Notes under the pieces: generated by a model
Database searches by the model: none
The model's input: only the letters and a program-made list of their open reading frames with translations
What the model was told of the DNA's origin: nothing
Made by a program: the position numbers and the translations under genes
NCBI GenBank assembly: GCA_002189035.1
Contig: NEEC01000136.1
Coordinates: 25,330-89,329, forward strand
From: Utricularia gibba
Lineage: Eukaryota; Streptophyta; Magnoliopsida; Lamiales; Lentibulariaceae
Reading direction: 5' to 3'
DNA: 64,000 nt
Shown here: positions 23,846 through 35,238 of the stretch, piece after piece
How positions within the stretch are numbered: the stretch's first letter is position 1
How the letters are laid out: every line of letters starts with the position of its first letter

Positions 23846-24470
23846 GTGATGCATTTATTAACGTTGGGTTTTCGGCGGCTGCCTACATGCTTTTTCAAGG
23901 AAAAGTTGTCGTTTTTTGGCGGGTGCTGTTGTTGGGAACTTCGTCCGGACCCAAGGTTCGGTCTGACTTCACAGCACAATAAGGTCCCATTCGACGAAAA
24001 TCGTGATACCTTTATTGAAGTTAGGATCTCATGACCACCCCAAATGCTTTTTTCAATAGCATGCTATACACTTGAGAAAGCGCTTTTCTGGGTCACCGAG
24101 ATCGGGCCAGAGGTCGGGTCGGGCTCTTGCCCATAGTCAGTTGTAGCCCGGAAAATAAGTCATGCATTTATCAATGTTGGGTTTCCGGCGGCTGCCTAAA
24201 TGGTTTTTCAAGCAATAGCTTGCCGTTCTAAGCGGGTGCTGTCGTTGGCAGCTTTGTAAGGGCCCAAGGTTTGGTCTGGCTCCTGAGCCCAATCGGTCCT
24301 ACTCGATGAAAATCGTGATGCATTTAATGAAGTTAGGATGTCATGAGCGCCCCAAATGGTTTTCTCAACAACCTGATTTATATTTGACGAGTGCTCTAGG
24401 CTGGCACTAGTATCGAACAAATGGTCGAGTCGCGCTCTGGCCCATAGTCATTTGTAGCCCGGCCAAAAAA
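23846..24470 (+). repeat. A/B recombinant plus divergent C at Region 2-3 boundary
   Basis: The A monomer runs normally until ATCGGGCC at about 24,101-24,108, then continues as the end of B (AGAGGTCGGGTCGGGCTC, GGAAAATAAGTC). The following C (24,159-24,470) has several substitutions not seen elsewhere: ATCAATGTTGG, TTTCCGGCGG, CAAGCAATAGC and CCGTTCTAAG. It also has the Region 1-style AAGTCATGC start. This unit differs by true substitutions, unlike most copies, which differ by deletions. Confidence 0.85.
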
Positions 24471-25095
24471 GTTATGCATTTATTAACGTTGGGTTTTCGG
24501 CGGCTGCCTACATGCTTTTTCAAGGAAAAGTTGTCGTTTTTTGGCGGTGCTGTTGTTGGGAACTTCGTCCGGACCCAAGGTTCGGTCTGACTTCACAGCA
24601 CAATAAGGTCCCATTCGACGAAAATCGTGATACCTTTATTGAAGTTAGGATCTCATGACCACCCCAAATGCTTTTTTCAACAGCATGCTATACACTTGAG
24701 AAGGCGCTTTTGTGGGTCACCGAGATCGGGCCGGAATTCGGGTCGAGCTCGGGCCCAAAGTCAGCTGTAGCCCGACAAAAGAAGTGATGCATTTATTAAC
24801 GTTGGTTGTCGGCGGCTGCCCACATGGTTTTTCAAGCAACAGCTTGCCGTTTTAAGGCGGGTGCTGTCGTTGGCAGCTTTGTAAGGGCCCAAGGTTTGGT
24901 CTGGCTCCTGAGCCCAATCGGGTCCTACTCGATGAAAATCGTGATGCATTTAATGAAGTTAGGATGTCATGAGCGCCCCAAATGGTTTTCTCAACAACCT
25001 GATTTATATTTGACGAGTGCTCTAGGCTGGCACTAGTATCGAACAAATGGTCGAGTCGCGCTCTGGCCCATAGTCATTTGTAGCCGGCCAAAAAA
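24471..25095 (+). repeat. A-E dimer
   Basis: 625 bp. A starts with GTTATGC instead of GTGATGC. E carries GACGAGTGC and ATCGAACAAATGG, variants shared with the C monomer just upstream (24,159), so these neighbours have exchanged sequence. Confidence 0.85.
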
Positions 25096-25951
25096 GTGAT
25101 GCATTTATTAACGTTGGGTTTTCGGCGGCTGCCTACATGCTTTTTCAAGGAAAAGTTGTCGTTTTTGGCGCGGTGCTGTTGTTGGGAACTTCGTCCGACC
25201 CAAGGTTCGGTCTGACTTCACAGCACAATAAGGTCCCATTCGACGAAAATCGTGATACCTTTATTGAAGTTAGGATCTCATGACCACCCCAAATGCTTTT
25301 TTCAACAGCATGCTATACACTTGAGAAGGCGCTTTTGTGGGTCACCGAGATCGGGCCGGATTCGGGTCGGCTCGGGCCCAAAGTCAGCTGTAGCCCGACA
25401 AAAGAAGTGATGCATTTATTAACGTTGGGTTGTCGGCGGCTGCCCACATGGTTTTTCAAGCAACAGCTTGCCGTTTTAAGGCGGGTGCTGTCGTTGGCAG
25501 CTTTGTAAGGCCCAAATGAGCCCAATCGGGTCCTACTCGATGAAAATCGTGATGCATTTGCATGTCATGATGGGCTACTTTATATTTGAGAAGGCGCTCT
25601 CGGGGGTCGGGTCGGGCTCACCCATAGTCAGTTGTAGCCCGGAAAAAAGTGATGCCAACGTTGGGTTTTCGGCGGCTGCCTAAATGGTTTTTCAAGCAAC
25701 AGCTTGCCGTTTTAAGGCGGGTGCTGTCGTTGGCAGCTTTGTAAGGGCCCAAGGTTTGGTCTGGCTCCTGAGCCAATCGGGTCCTACTCGATGAAAATCG
25801 TGATGCATTTAATGAAGTTAGGATGTCATGAGCGCCCCAAATGGTTTTCTCAACAACCTGATTTTATTGACGAGGTGCTTTAGCTGGCTCTAGTATCGAG
25901 CAAATGGTCGAGTCGCGCTCTGGCCCATAGTCATTGTAGCCCGGCAAAAAA
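25096..25951 (+). repeat. A-B-C unit, partially collapsed
   Basis: 856 bp. Monomer starts are A 25,096, B 25,407 and C 25,649. B retains only about 242 bp, and the losses lie between 25,508 and 25,660. The remaining pieces (GCCCAAATGAGCCC, GCATTTGCATGTCATG) can be derived from intact B by deletions alone. Confidence 0.83.
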
Positions 25952-26733
25952 GTGATGCATTTATTAACGTTGGGTTTTCGGCGGCTGCCTACATGCTTTT
26001 TTCAAGAAAAGTTGTCGTTTTTTGGCGGGTGCTGTTGTTGGGAACTTCGTCCGGACCCAAGGTTCGGTCTGACTTCACAGCACAATAAGGTCCCATTCGA
26101 CGAAAATCGTGATACCTTTATTGAAGTTAGGATCTCATGACCCCCCAAATGCTTTTTTCAACAGCATGCTATACACTTGAGAAGGCGCTTTTGTGGGTCA
26201 CCGAGATCGGGCCGGAATTCGGTCGAGCTCGGGCCCAAAGTCAGCTGTAGCCCGACAAAAGAAGTGATGCATTTATTAACGTTGGGTTGTCGGCGGCTGC
26301 CCACATGGTTTTTCAAGCAACAGCTTGCCGTTTTAAAGCTTTGTAAATAAATGAAAATCGTGATGCATAGGATGTCATTGGGTTGAGAAATTTCGGGTCG
26401 GGCTCACATAGTCAGTTGTAGCCCTGATGCATTTATAACGTTGGGTTTTCGGCGGCTGCCATGGTTTTTCAAGCAACAGCTTGCCGTTTTAAGGCGGTGC
26501 TGTCGTTGGCAGCTTTGTAAGGGCCCAAGGTTTGGTCTGGCTCCTGAGCCCAATCGGGTCCTACTCGATGAAAATCGTGATGCATTTAATGAAGTTAGGA
26601 TGTCATGAGCGCCCCAAATGGTTTTCTCAACAACCTGATTTATATTTGACGAGGTGCTCTAGGCTGGCACTAGTATCGAGCAAATGGTCGAGTCGCGCTC
26701 TGGCCCATAGTCATTTGTAGCCCGGCCAAAAAA
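25952..26733 (+). repeat. A-B-C unit, strongly collapsed
   Basis: 782 bp. The B monomer (26,264-26,424) keeps 161 bp. From 26,335 it reads as short ordered fragments of B (AAAGCTTTGTAA, ATGAAAATCGTGATGCATAG, TCATTGGGTTGAG) before C resumes at about 26,425. A is intact. Confidence 0.82.
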
Positions 26734-29700
26734 GTGATGCATTTATTAACGTTGGGTTTTCGGCGGCTGCCTACATGCTTTTTCAAGGAAAAGTTGTCGT
26801 TTTTTGGCGGGTGCTGTTGTTGGGAACTTCGTCCGGACCCAAGGTTCGGTCTGACTTCACAGCACAATAAGGTCCCATTCGACGAAAATCGTGATACCTT
26901 TATTGAAGTTAGGATCTCATGACCCCCAAATGCTTTTTTCAACAGCATGCTTTAAACTTGAGAAGGCGCTTTTGTGGGTCACCGAGATCGGGCCGGAATT
27001 CGGGTCGAGCTCGGGCCCAAAGTCAGCTGTAGCCCGACAAAAGAAGTGATGCATTTATTAACGTTGGGTTGTCGGCGGCTGCCCACATGGTTTTTCAAGC
27101 AACAGCTTGCCGTTTTAAGGCGGGTGCTGTCGTTGGCAGCTTTGTAAGGGCCCAAGGTTTGGTCTGGCTCCTGAGCCCAATCGGGTCCTACTCGATGAAA
27201 ATCGTGATGCATTTAATGAAGTTAGGATGTCATGAGCGCCCCAAATGGTTTTCTCAACAACCTGATTTTATTTGACGAGGTGCTCTAAGCTGGCTCTAGT
27301 ATCGAGCAAATGGTCGAGTCGCGCTCTGGCCCATAGTCATTGTAGCCCGGCCAAAAAAGTGATGCATTATTAACGTTGGGTTTTCGGCGGCTGCCTACAT
27401 GCTTTTTCAAGAAAAGTTGTCGTTTTTTGGCGGGTGCTGTTGTTGGGAACTTCGTCCGGACCCAAGGTTCGGTCTGACTTCACAGCACAATAAGGTCCCA
27501 TTCGACGAAAATCGTGATACCTTTATTGAAGTTAGGATCTCATGACCCCCAAATGCTTTTTTCAACAGCATGCTATACACTTGAGAAGGCGCTTTTGGGT
27601 CACCGAGATCGGGCCGGAATTCGGGTCGAGCTCGGGCCCAAAGTCAGCTGTAGCCCGACAAAAGAAGTGATGCATTTATTAACGTTGGGTTGTCGGCGGC
27701 TGCCCACATGGTTTTTCAAGCAACAGCTTGCCGTTTTAAGGCGGGTGCTGTCGTTGGCAGCTTTGTAAGGGCCCAAGTTTGGTCTGGCTCCTGAGCCCAA
27801 TCGGGTCCTACTCGATGAAAATCGTGATGCATTTAATGAAGTTAGGATGTCATGAGCGCCCCAAATGGTTTTCTCAACAACCTGATTTATATTTGACGAG
27901 GTGCTCTAGGCTGGCACTAGTATCGAGCAAATGGTCGAGTCGCGCTCTGGCCCATAGTCATTTGTAGCCCGGCCAAAAAAGTGATGCATTTATTAACGTT
28001 GGGTTTTCGGCGGCTGCCTACATGCTTTTTCAAGGAAAAGTTGTCGTTTTTTGGCGGGTGCTTGGGAACTTCGTCCGGACCCAAGGTTCGGTCTGACTTC
28101 ACAGCACAATAAGGTCCCATTCGACGAAAATCGTGATACCTTTATTGAAGTTAGGATCTCATGACCACCCCAAATGCTTTTTTCAACAGCATGCTATACA
28201 CTTGAGAAGGCGCTTTTGTGGGTCACCGAGATCGGGCCGGAATTCGGGTCGAGCTCGGGCCCAAAGTCAGCTGTAGCCCGACAAAAGAAGTGATGCATTT
28301 ATTAACGTTGGGTTGTCGGCGGCTGCCCACATGGTTTTTCAAGCAACAGCTTGCCGTTTTAAGGCGGGTGCTGTCGTTGGCAGCTTTGTAAGGGCCCAAG
28401 GTTTGGTCTGGCTCCTGAGCCCAATCGGGTCCTACTCGATGAAAATCGTGATGCATTTAATGAAGTTAGGATGTCATGAGCGCCCCAAATGGTTTTCTCA
28501 ACAACCTGATTTATATTTGACGAGGTGCTCTAAGCTGGCACTAGTATCGAGCAAATGGTCGAGTCGCGCTCTGGCCCATAGTCATTTGTAGCCCGGCCAA
28601 AAAAGTGATGCATTTATTAACGTTGGGTTTTCGGCGGCTGCCTACATGCTTTTTCAAGGAAAAGTTGTCGTTTTTGGCGGGTGCTGTTGTTGGGAACTTC
28701 GTCCGGACCCAAGGTTCGGTCTGACTTCACAGCACAATAAGGTCCCATTCGACGAAAATCGTGATACCTTTATTGAAGTTAGGATCTCATGACCACCCCA
28801 AATGCTTTTTTCAACAGCATGCTATACACTTGAGAAGGCGCTTTTGTGGGTCACCGAGATCGGCCGGAATTCGGGTCGGCTCGGGCCCAAAGTCAGCTGT
28901 AGCCCGACAAAAGAAGTGATGCATTTATTAACGTTGGGTTGTCGGCGGCTGCCCACATGGTTTTTCAAGCAACAGCTTGCCGTTTTAAGGCGGGTGCTGT
29001 CGTTGGCAGCTTTGTAAGGGCCCAAGGTTTGGTCTGGCTCCTGAGCCCAATCGGGTCCTACTCGATGAAAATCGTGATGCATTTAATGAAGTTAGGATGT
29101 CATGAGCGCCCCAAATGGTTTTCTCAACAACCTGATTTATATTTGACGAGGTGCTCTAGGCTGGCACTAGTATCGAGCAAATGGTCGAGTCGCGCTCTGG
29201 CCCATAGTCATTTGTAGCCCGGCCAAAAAAGTGATGCATTTATTAACGTTGGGTTTTCGGCGGCTGCCTACATGCTTTTTCAAGGAAAAGTTGTCGTTTT
29301 TTGGCGGGTGCTGTTGTTGGGAACTTCGTCCGGACCCAAGGTTCGGTCTGACTTCACAGCACAATAAGGTCCCATTCGACGAAAATCGTGATACCTTTAT
29401 TGAAGTTAGGATCTCATGACCACCCCAAATGCTTTTTTCAACAGCATGCTTTAAACTTGAGAAGGCGCTTTTGTGGGTCACCGAGATCGGGCCGGAATTC
29501 GGGTCGAGCTCGGGCCCAAAGTCAGCTGTAGCCCGACAAAAGAAGTGATGCATTTATTAACGTTGGGTTGTCGGCGGCTGCCCACATGGTTTTTCAAGCA
29601 ACAGCTTGCCGTTTTAAGGCGGGTGCTGTCGTTGGCAGCTTTGTAAGGGCCCAAGGTTTGGTCTGGCTCCTGAGCCAATCGGGTCCTACTCGATGAAAAT

Positions 29701-29858
29701 CGTGATGCATTTAATGAAGTTAGGATGTCATGAGCGCCCCAAATGGTTTTCTCAACAACCTGATTTATATTTGACGAGGTGCTCTAGGCTGGCACTAGTA
29801 TCGAGCAAATGGTCGAGTCGCGCTCTGGCCCATAGTCATTTGTAGCCCGGCCAAAAAA
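26734..29858 (+). repeat. Run of five A-E dimers
   Basis: A starts at 26,734, 27,359, 27,981, 28,605 and 29,231, with spacings of 622-628 bp. Differences are mostly 1-3 bp deletions, for example GACCCCCAAATGC at about 26,921 and 27,543. The E at about 27,263-27,300 mixes common-E and E* variants. Confidence 0.9.
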
Positions 29859-30598
29859 GTGATGCATTTATTAACGTTGGGTTTTCGGCGGCTGCCTACA
29901 TGCTTTTTCAAGGAAAAGTTGTCGTTTTTTGGCGGGTGCTGTTGTTGGGAACTTCGTCCGGACCCAAGGTTCGGTCTGACTTCACAGCACAATAAGGTCC
30001 CATTCGACGAAAATCGTGATACCTTTATTGAAGTTAGGATCTCATGACCACCCCAAATGCTTTTTTCAACAGCATGCTTTAAACTTGAGAAGGCGCTTTT
30101 GTGGGTCACCCGAGATCGGGCCGGAATTCGGGTCGGGCGAAAGTCAGCTGTAGCCCGTCAAAAGAAGTGATGCATTTATTAACGTTGGGTTGTCGGCGGC
30201 TGCCCACATGGTTTTTCAAGCAACATTAAAGCTTTGTAACAAATTCGGGGATGAAAATCGTGATGGTTAGGATGTCATAATGGGTTGAGAACCCAAAGTC
30301 AGTTGTCTGCATTTATAAGCTGCCATGGTTTTTCAAGCAACAGCTTGCCGTTTTAAGGCGGGTGCTGTCGTTGGCAGCTTTGTAAGGGCCCAAGGTTTGG
30401 TCTGGCTCCTGAGCCCAATCGGGTCCTACTCGATGAAAATCGTGATGCATTTAATGAAGTTAGGATGTCATGAGCGCCCCAAATGGTTTTCTCAACAACC
30501 TGATTTATATTTGACGAGGTGCTCTAGGCTGGCACTAGTATCGAGCAAATGGTCGAGTCGCGCTCTGGCCCATAGTCATTTGTAGCCCGGCCAAAAAA
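29859..30598 (+). repeat. A-B-C unit, strongly collapsed
   Basis: 740 bp. B starts at 30,167. Between about 30,223 and 30,325 only short ordered fragments of B and of the C first half survive (CAACATTAAAGCTTTG, GATGAAAATCGTGATGG, TCATAATGGGTTGAG, GCATTTATAAGCTGCC). C resumes fully at GCCATGG. Confidence 0.82.
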
Positions 30599-33500
30599 GT
30601 GATGCATTTATTAACGTTGGGTTTTCGGCGGCTGCCTACATGCTTTTTCAAGGAAAAGTTGTCGTTTTTTGGCGGGTGCTGTTGTTGGGAACTTCGTCCG
30701 GACCCAAGGTTCGGTCTGACTTCACAGCACAATAAGGTCCCATTCGACGAAAATCGTGATACCTTTATTGAAGTTAGGATCTCATGACCACCCCAAATGC
30801 TTTTTTCAACAGCATGCTATACACTTGAGAAGGCGCTTTTGTGGGTCACCGAGATCGGGCCGGAATTCGGGTCGAGCTCGGGCCAAAGTCAGCTGTAGCC
30901 CGACAAAAGAAGTGATGCATTTATTAACGTTGGGTTGTCGGCGGCTGCCCACATGGTTTTTCAAGCAACAGCTTGCCGTTTTAAGGCGGGTGCTGTCGTT
31001 GGCAGCTTTGTAAGGGCCCAAGGTTTGGTCTGGCTCCTGAGCCCAATCGGGTCCTACTCGATGAAAATCGTGATGCATTTAATGAAGTTAGGATGTCATG
31101 AGCGCCCCAAATGGTTTTCTCAACAACCTGATTTATTGACGAGGTGCGCTGGCACTAGTATCGAGCAAATGGTCGAGTCGCGCTCTGGCCCATAATTTGT
31201 AGCCCGGCCAAAAAAGTGATGCATTTATTAACGTTGGGTTTTCGGCGGCTGCCTACATGCTTTTTCAAGGAAAAGTTGTCGTTTTTTGGCGGGTGCTGTT
31301 GTTGGGAACTTCGTCCGGACCCAAGGTTCGGTCTGACTTCACAGCACAATAAGGTCCCATTCGACGAAAATCGTGATACCTTTATTGAAGTTAGGATCTC
31401 ATGACCACCCCAAATGCTTTTTTCAACAGCATGCTATACACTTGAGAAGGCGCTTTTGTGGGTCACCGAGATCGGGCCTCGGGTCGGGCTCGGCCCAAAG
31501 TCAGCTGTAGCCCGACAAAAGAAGTGATGCATTTATTAACGTTGGGTTGTCGGCGGCTGCCCACATGGTTTTTCAAGCAACAGCTTGCCGTTTTAAGGCG
31601 GGTGCTGTCGTTGGCAGCTTTGTAAGGGCCCAAGGTTTGGTCTGGCTCCTGAGCCAATCGGGTCCTACTCGATGAAAATCGTGATGCATTTAATGAAGTT
31701 AGGATGTCATGAGCGCCCCAAATGGTTTTCTCAACAACCTGATTTTATTTGACGAGGTGCTCTAAGCTGGCACTAGTATCGAGCAAATGGTCGAGTCGCG
31801 CTCTGGCCCATAGTCATTGTAGCCCGGCCAAAAAAGTGATGCATTTATTAACGTTGGGTTTTCGCGGCTGCCTACATGCTTTTTTCAAGAAAAGTTGTCG
31901 TTTTTTGGCGGGTGCTGTTGTTGGGAACTTCGTCCGGACCCAAGGTTCGGTCTGACTTCACAGCACAATAAGGTCCATTCGACGAAAATCGTGATACCTT
32001 TATTGAAGTTAGGATCTCATGACCACCCCAAATGCTTTTTTCAACAGCATGCTATACACTTGAGAAGGCGCTTTTGTGGGTCACCGAGATCGGGCCGGAA
32101 TTCGGGTCGAGCTCGGGCCAAAGTCAGCTGTAGCCCGACAAAAGAAGTGATGCATTTATTAACGTTGGTTGTCGGCGGCTGCCCACATGGTTTTTCAAGC
32201 AACAGCTTGCCGTTTTAAGGCGGGTGCTGTCGTTGGCAGCTTTGTAAGGGCCCAAGGTTTGGTCTGGCTCCTGAGCCCAATCGGGTCCTACTCGATGAAA
32301 ATCGTGATGCATTTAATGAAGTTAGGATGTCATGAGCGCCCCAAATGGTTTTCTCAACAACCTGATTTATATTTGACGAGGTGCTCTAGGCTGGCACTAG
32401 TATCGAGCAAATGGTCGAGTCGCGCTCTGGCCCATAGTCATTTGTAGCCCGGCCAAAAAAGTGATGCATTTATTAACGTTGGGTTTTCGGCGGCTGCCTA
32501 CATGCTTTTTCAAGGAAAAGTTGTCGTTTTTTGGCGGGTGCTGTTGTTGGGAACTTCGTCCGGACCCAAGGTTCGGTCTGACTTCACAGCACAATAAGGT
32601 CCCATTCGACGAAAATCGTGATACCTTTATTGAAGTTAGGATCTCATGACACCCCAAATGCTTTTTTCAACAGCATGCTATACACTTGAGAAGGCGCTTT
32701 TGTGGGTCACCGAGATCGGGCCGGAATTCGGGTCGAGCTCGGGCCCAAAGTCAGCTGTAGCCCGACAAAAGAAGTGATGCATTTATTAACGTTGGGTTGT
32801 CGGCGGCTGCCCACATGGTTTTTCAAGCAACAGCTTGCCGTTTTAAGGCGGGTGCTGTCGTTGGCAGCTTTGTAAGGGCCCAAGGTTTGGTCTGGCTCCT
32901 GAGCCCAATCGGGTCCTACTCGATGAAAATCGTGATGCATTTAATGAAGTTAGGATGTCATGAGCGCCCCAAATGGTTTTCTCAACAACCTGATTTATAT
33001 TGACGAGGTGCTTAGGCTGGCACTAGTATCGAGCAAATGGTCGAGTCGCGCTCTGGCCCATAGTCATTTGTAGCCCGGCCAAAAAAGTGATGCATTTATT
33101 AACGTTGGGTTTTCGGCGGCTGCCTACATGCTTTTTAAAAGTTGTCGTTTTTTGGCGGGTGCTGTTGTTGGGAACTTCGTCCGGACCCAAGGTTCGGTCT
33201 GACTTCACAGCACAATAAGGTCCCATTCGACGAAAATCGTGATACCTTTATTGAAGTTAGGATCTCATGACCACCCCAAATGCTTTTTTCAACAGCATGC
33301 TATACACTTGAAGGCGCTTTTGTGGGTCACCGAGATCGGGCCGGAATTCGGGTCGGGCTCGGGCCCAAAGTCAGCTGTAGCCCGAAAAGAAGTGATGCAT
33401 TTATTAACGTTGGGTTGTCGGCGGCTGCCCACATGGTTTTTCAAGCAACAGCTTGCCGTTTTAAGGCGGGTGCTGTCGTTGGCAGCTTTGTAAGGGCCCA

Positions 33501-34333
33501 AGGTTTGGTCTGGCTCCTGAGCCAATCGGGTCCTACTCGATGAAAATCGTGATGCATTTAATGAAGTTAGGATGTCATGAGCGCCCCAAATGGTTTTCTC
33601 AACAACCTGATTTATATTTGACGAGGTGCTCTAGGCTGGCACTAGTATCGAGCAAATGGTCGAGTCGCGCTCTGGCCCATAGTCATTTGTAGCCCGGCCA
33701 AAAAAGTGATGCATTTATTAACGTTGGGTTTTCGGCGGCTGCCTACATGCTTTTTCAAGGAAAAGTTGTCGTTTTTTGGCGGGTGCTGTTGTTGGGAACT
33801 TCGTCCGGACCCAAGGTTCGGTCTGACTTCACAGCACAATAAGGTCCCATTCGACGAAAATCGTGATACCTTTATTGAAGTTAGGATCTCATGACCACCC
33901 CAAATGCTTTTTTCAACAGCATGCTTTAAACTTGAGAAGGCGCTTTTGTGGGTCACCGAGATCGGGCCGGAATTCGGGTCGAGCTCGGGCCCAAAGTCAG
34001 CTGTAGCCCGACAAAAGAAGTGATGCATTTATTAACGTTGGTTGTCGGCGGCTGCCCACATGGTTTTTCAAGCAACAGCTTGCCGTTTTAAGGCGGGTGC
34101 TGTCGTTGGCAGCTTTGTAAGGGCCCAAGGTTTGGTCTGGCTCCTGAGCCCAATCGGGTCCTACTCGATGAAAATCGTGATGCATTTAATGAAGTTAGGA
34201 TGTCATGAGCGCCCCAAATGGTTTTCTCAACAACCTGATTTATATTTGACGAGGTGCTCTAGGCTGGCACTAGTATCGAGCAAATGGTCGAGTCGCGCTC
34301 TGGCCCATAGTCATTTGTAGCCCGGCCAAAAAA
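30599..34333 (+). repeat. Run of six A-E dimers
   Basis: A starts at 30,599, 31,216, 31,836, 32,461, 33,087 and 33,706. The copies at 31,216 and 33,087 show CCTCGGGTCGGGCTCGG and CCCGAAAAG, forms that look like merged subtypes. The A first half near 33,127 lacks CAAGG (CTTTTTAAAAG). Confidence 0.9.
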
Positions 34334-35238
34334 GTGATGCATTTATTAACGTTGGGTTTTCGGCGGCTGCCTACATGCTTTTTGAAGAAAAGTTGTCGTT
34401 TTTTGGCGGGTGCTGTTGTTGGAACTTCGTCCGGACCCAAGGTTCGGTCTGACTTCACAGCACAATAAGGTCCATTCGACGAAAATCGTGATACCTTTAT
34501 TGAAGTTAGGATCTCATGACCGCCCCAAATGCTTTTTTCAACAGCATGCTTTAAACTTGAGAAGGCGCTTTTGTGGGTCACCGAGATCGGGCCGGAATTC
34601 GGTCGGGCTGGGCCAAAGTCAGCTGTAGCCCGTCAAAAGAAGTGATGCATTTATTAACGTTGGTGTCGGCGGCTGCCCACATGGTTTTTCAAGCAACAGT
34701 TGCCGTTTTAAGGCGGGTGCTGTCGTTGGCAGCTTTGTAAGGGCCAAGGTTCGGTCTGGCTCCTGAGCCCAATCGGGTCCTACTCGATGAAAATCGTGAT
34801 GCATTTGCTTTTGTTAGGATGTCATGAGAACCCCAATGGGTTTTCTCCACACTCTACTTTATATTGAGAAGGCGCTCATTGGGCTCGGGTCGGGCTCCCC
34901 ATAGTCAGTTGTAGCCCGGAAAATAAGTGATGCATTTATCAACGTTGGGTTTTCGGCGGCTGCCTAAATGGTTTTTCAAGCAACAGCTTGCCGTTTAAGG
35001 CGGTGCTGTCGTTGGCAGCTTTGTAAGGGCCCAAGGTTTGGTCTGGCTCCTGAGCCCAATCGGTCCTACTCGATGAAAATCGTGATGCATTTAATGAAGT
35101 TAGGATGTCATGAGCGCCCCAAATGGTTTTCTCAACAACCTGATTTATATTTGACGAGGTGCTCTAGGCTGGCACTAGTATCGAGCAAATGGTCGAGTCG
35201 CGCTCTGGCCCATAGTCATTTGTAGCCCGGCCAAAAAA
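34334..35238 (+). repeat. Best-preserved A-B-C unit in Region 3, Region 1-like
   Basis: 905 bp. A 34,334, B 34,642, C 34,927. A has CTTTTTGAAGAAAAG, close to the Region 1 form GAAGC and unlike the surrounding CAAGG. It also has GACCGCCCC as in Region 1 A. B has CGGTCTGG, not the Region 2 CGGTCAGG. Confidence 0.85.
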
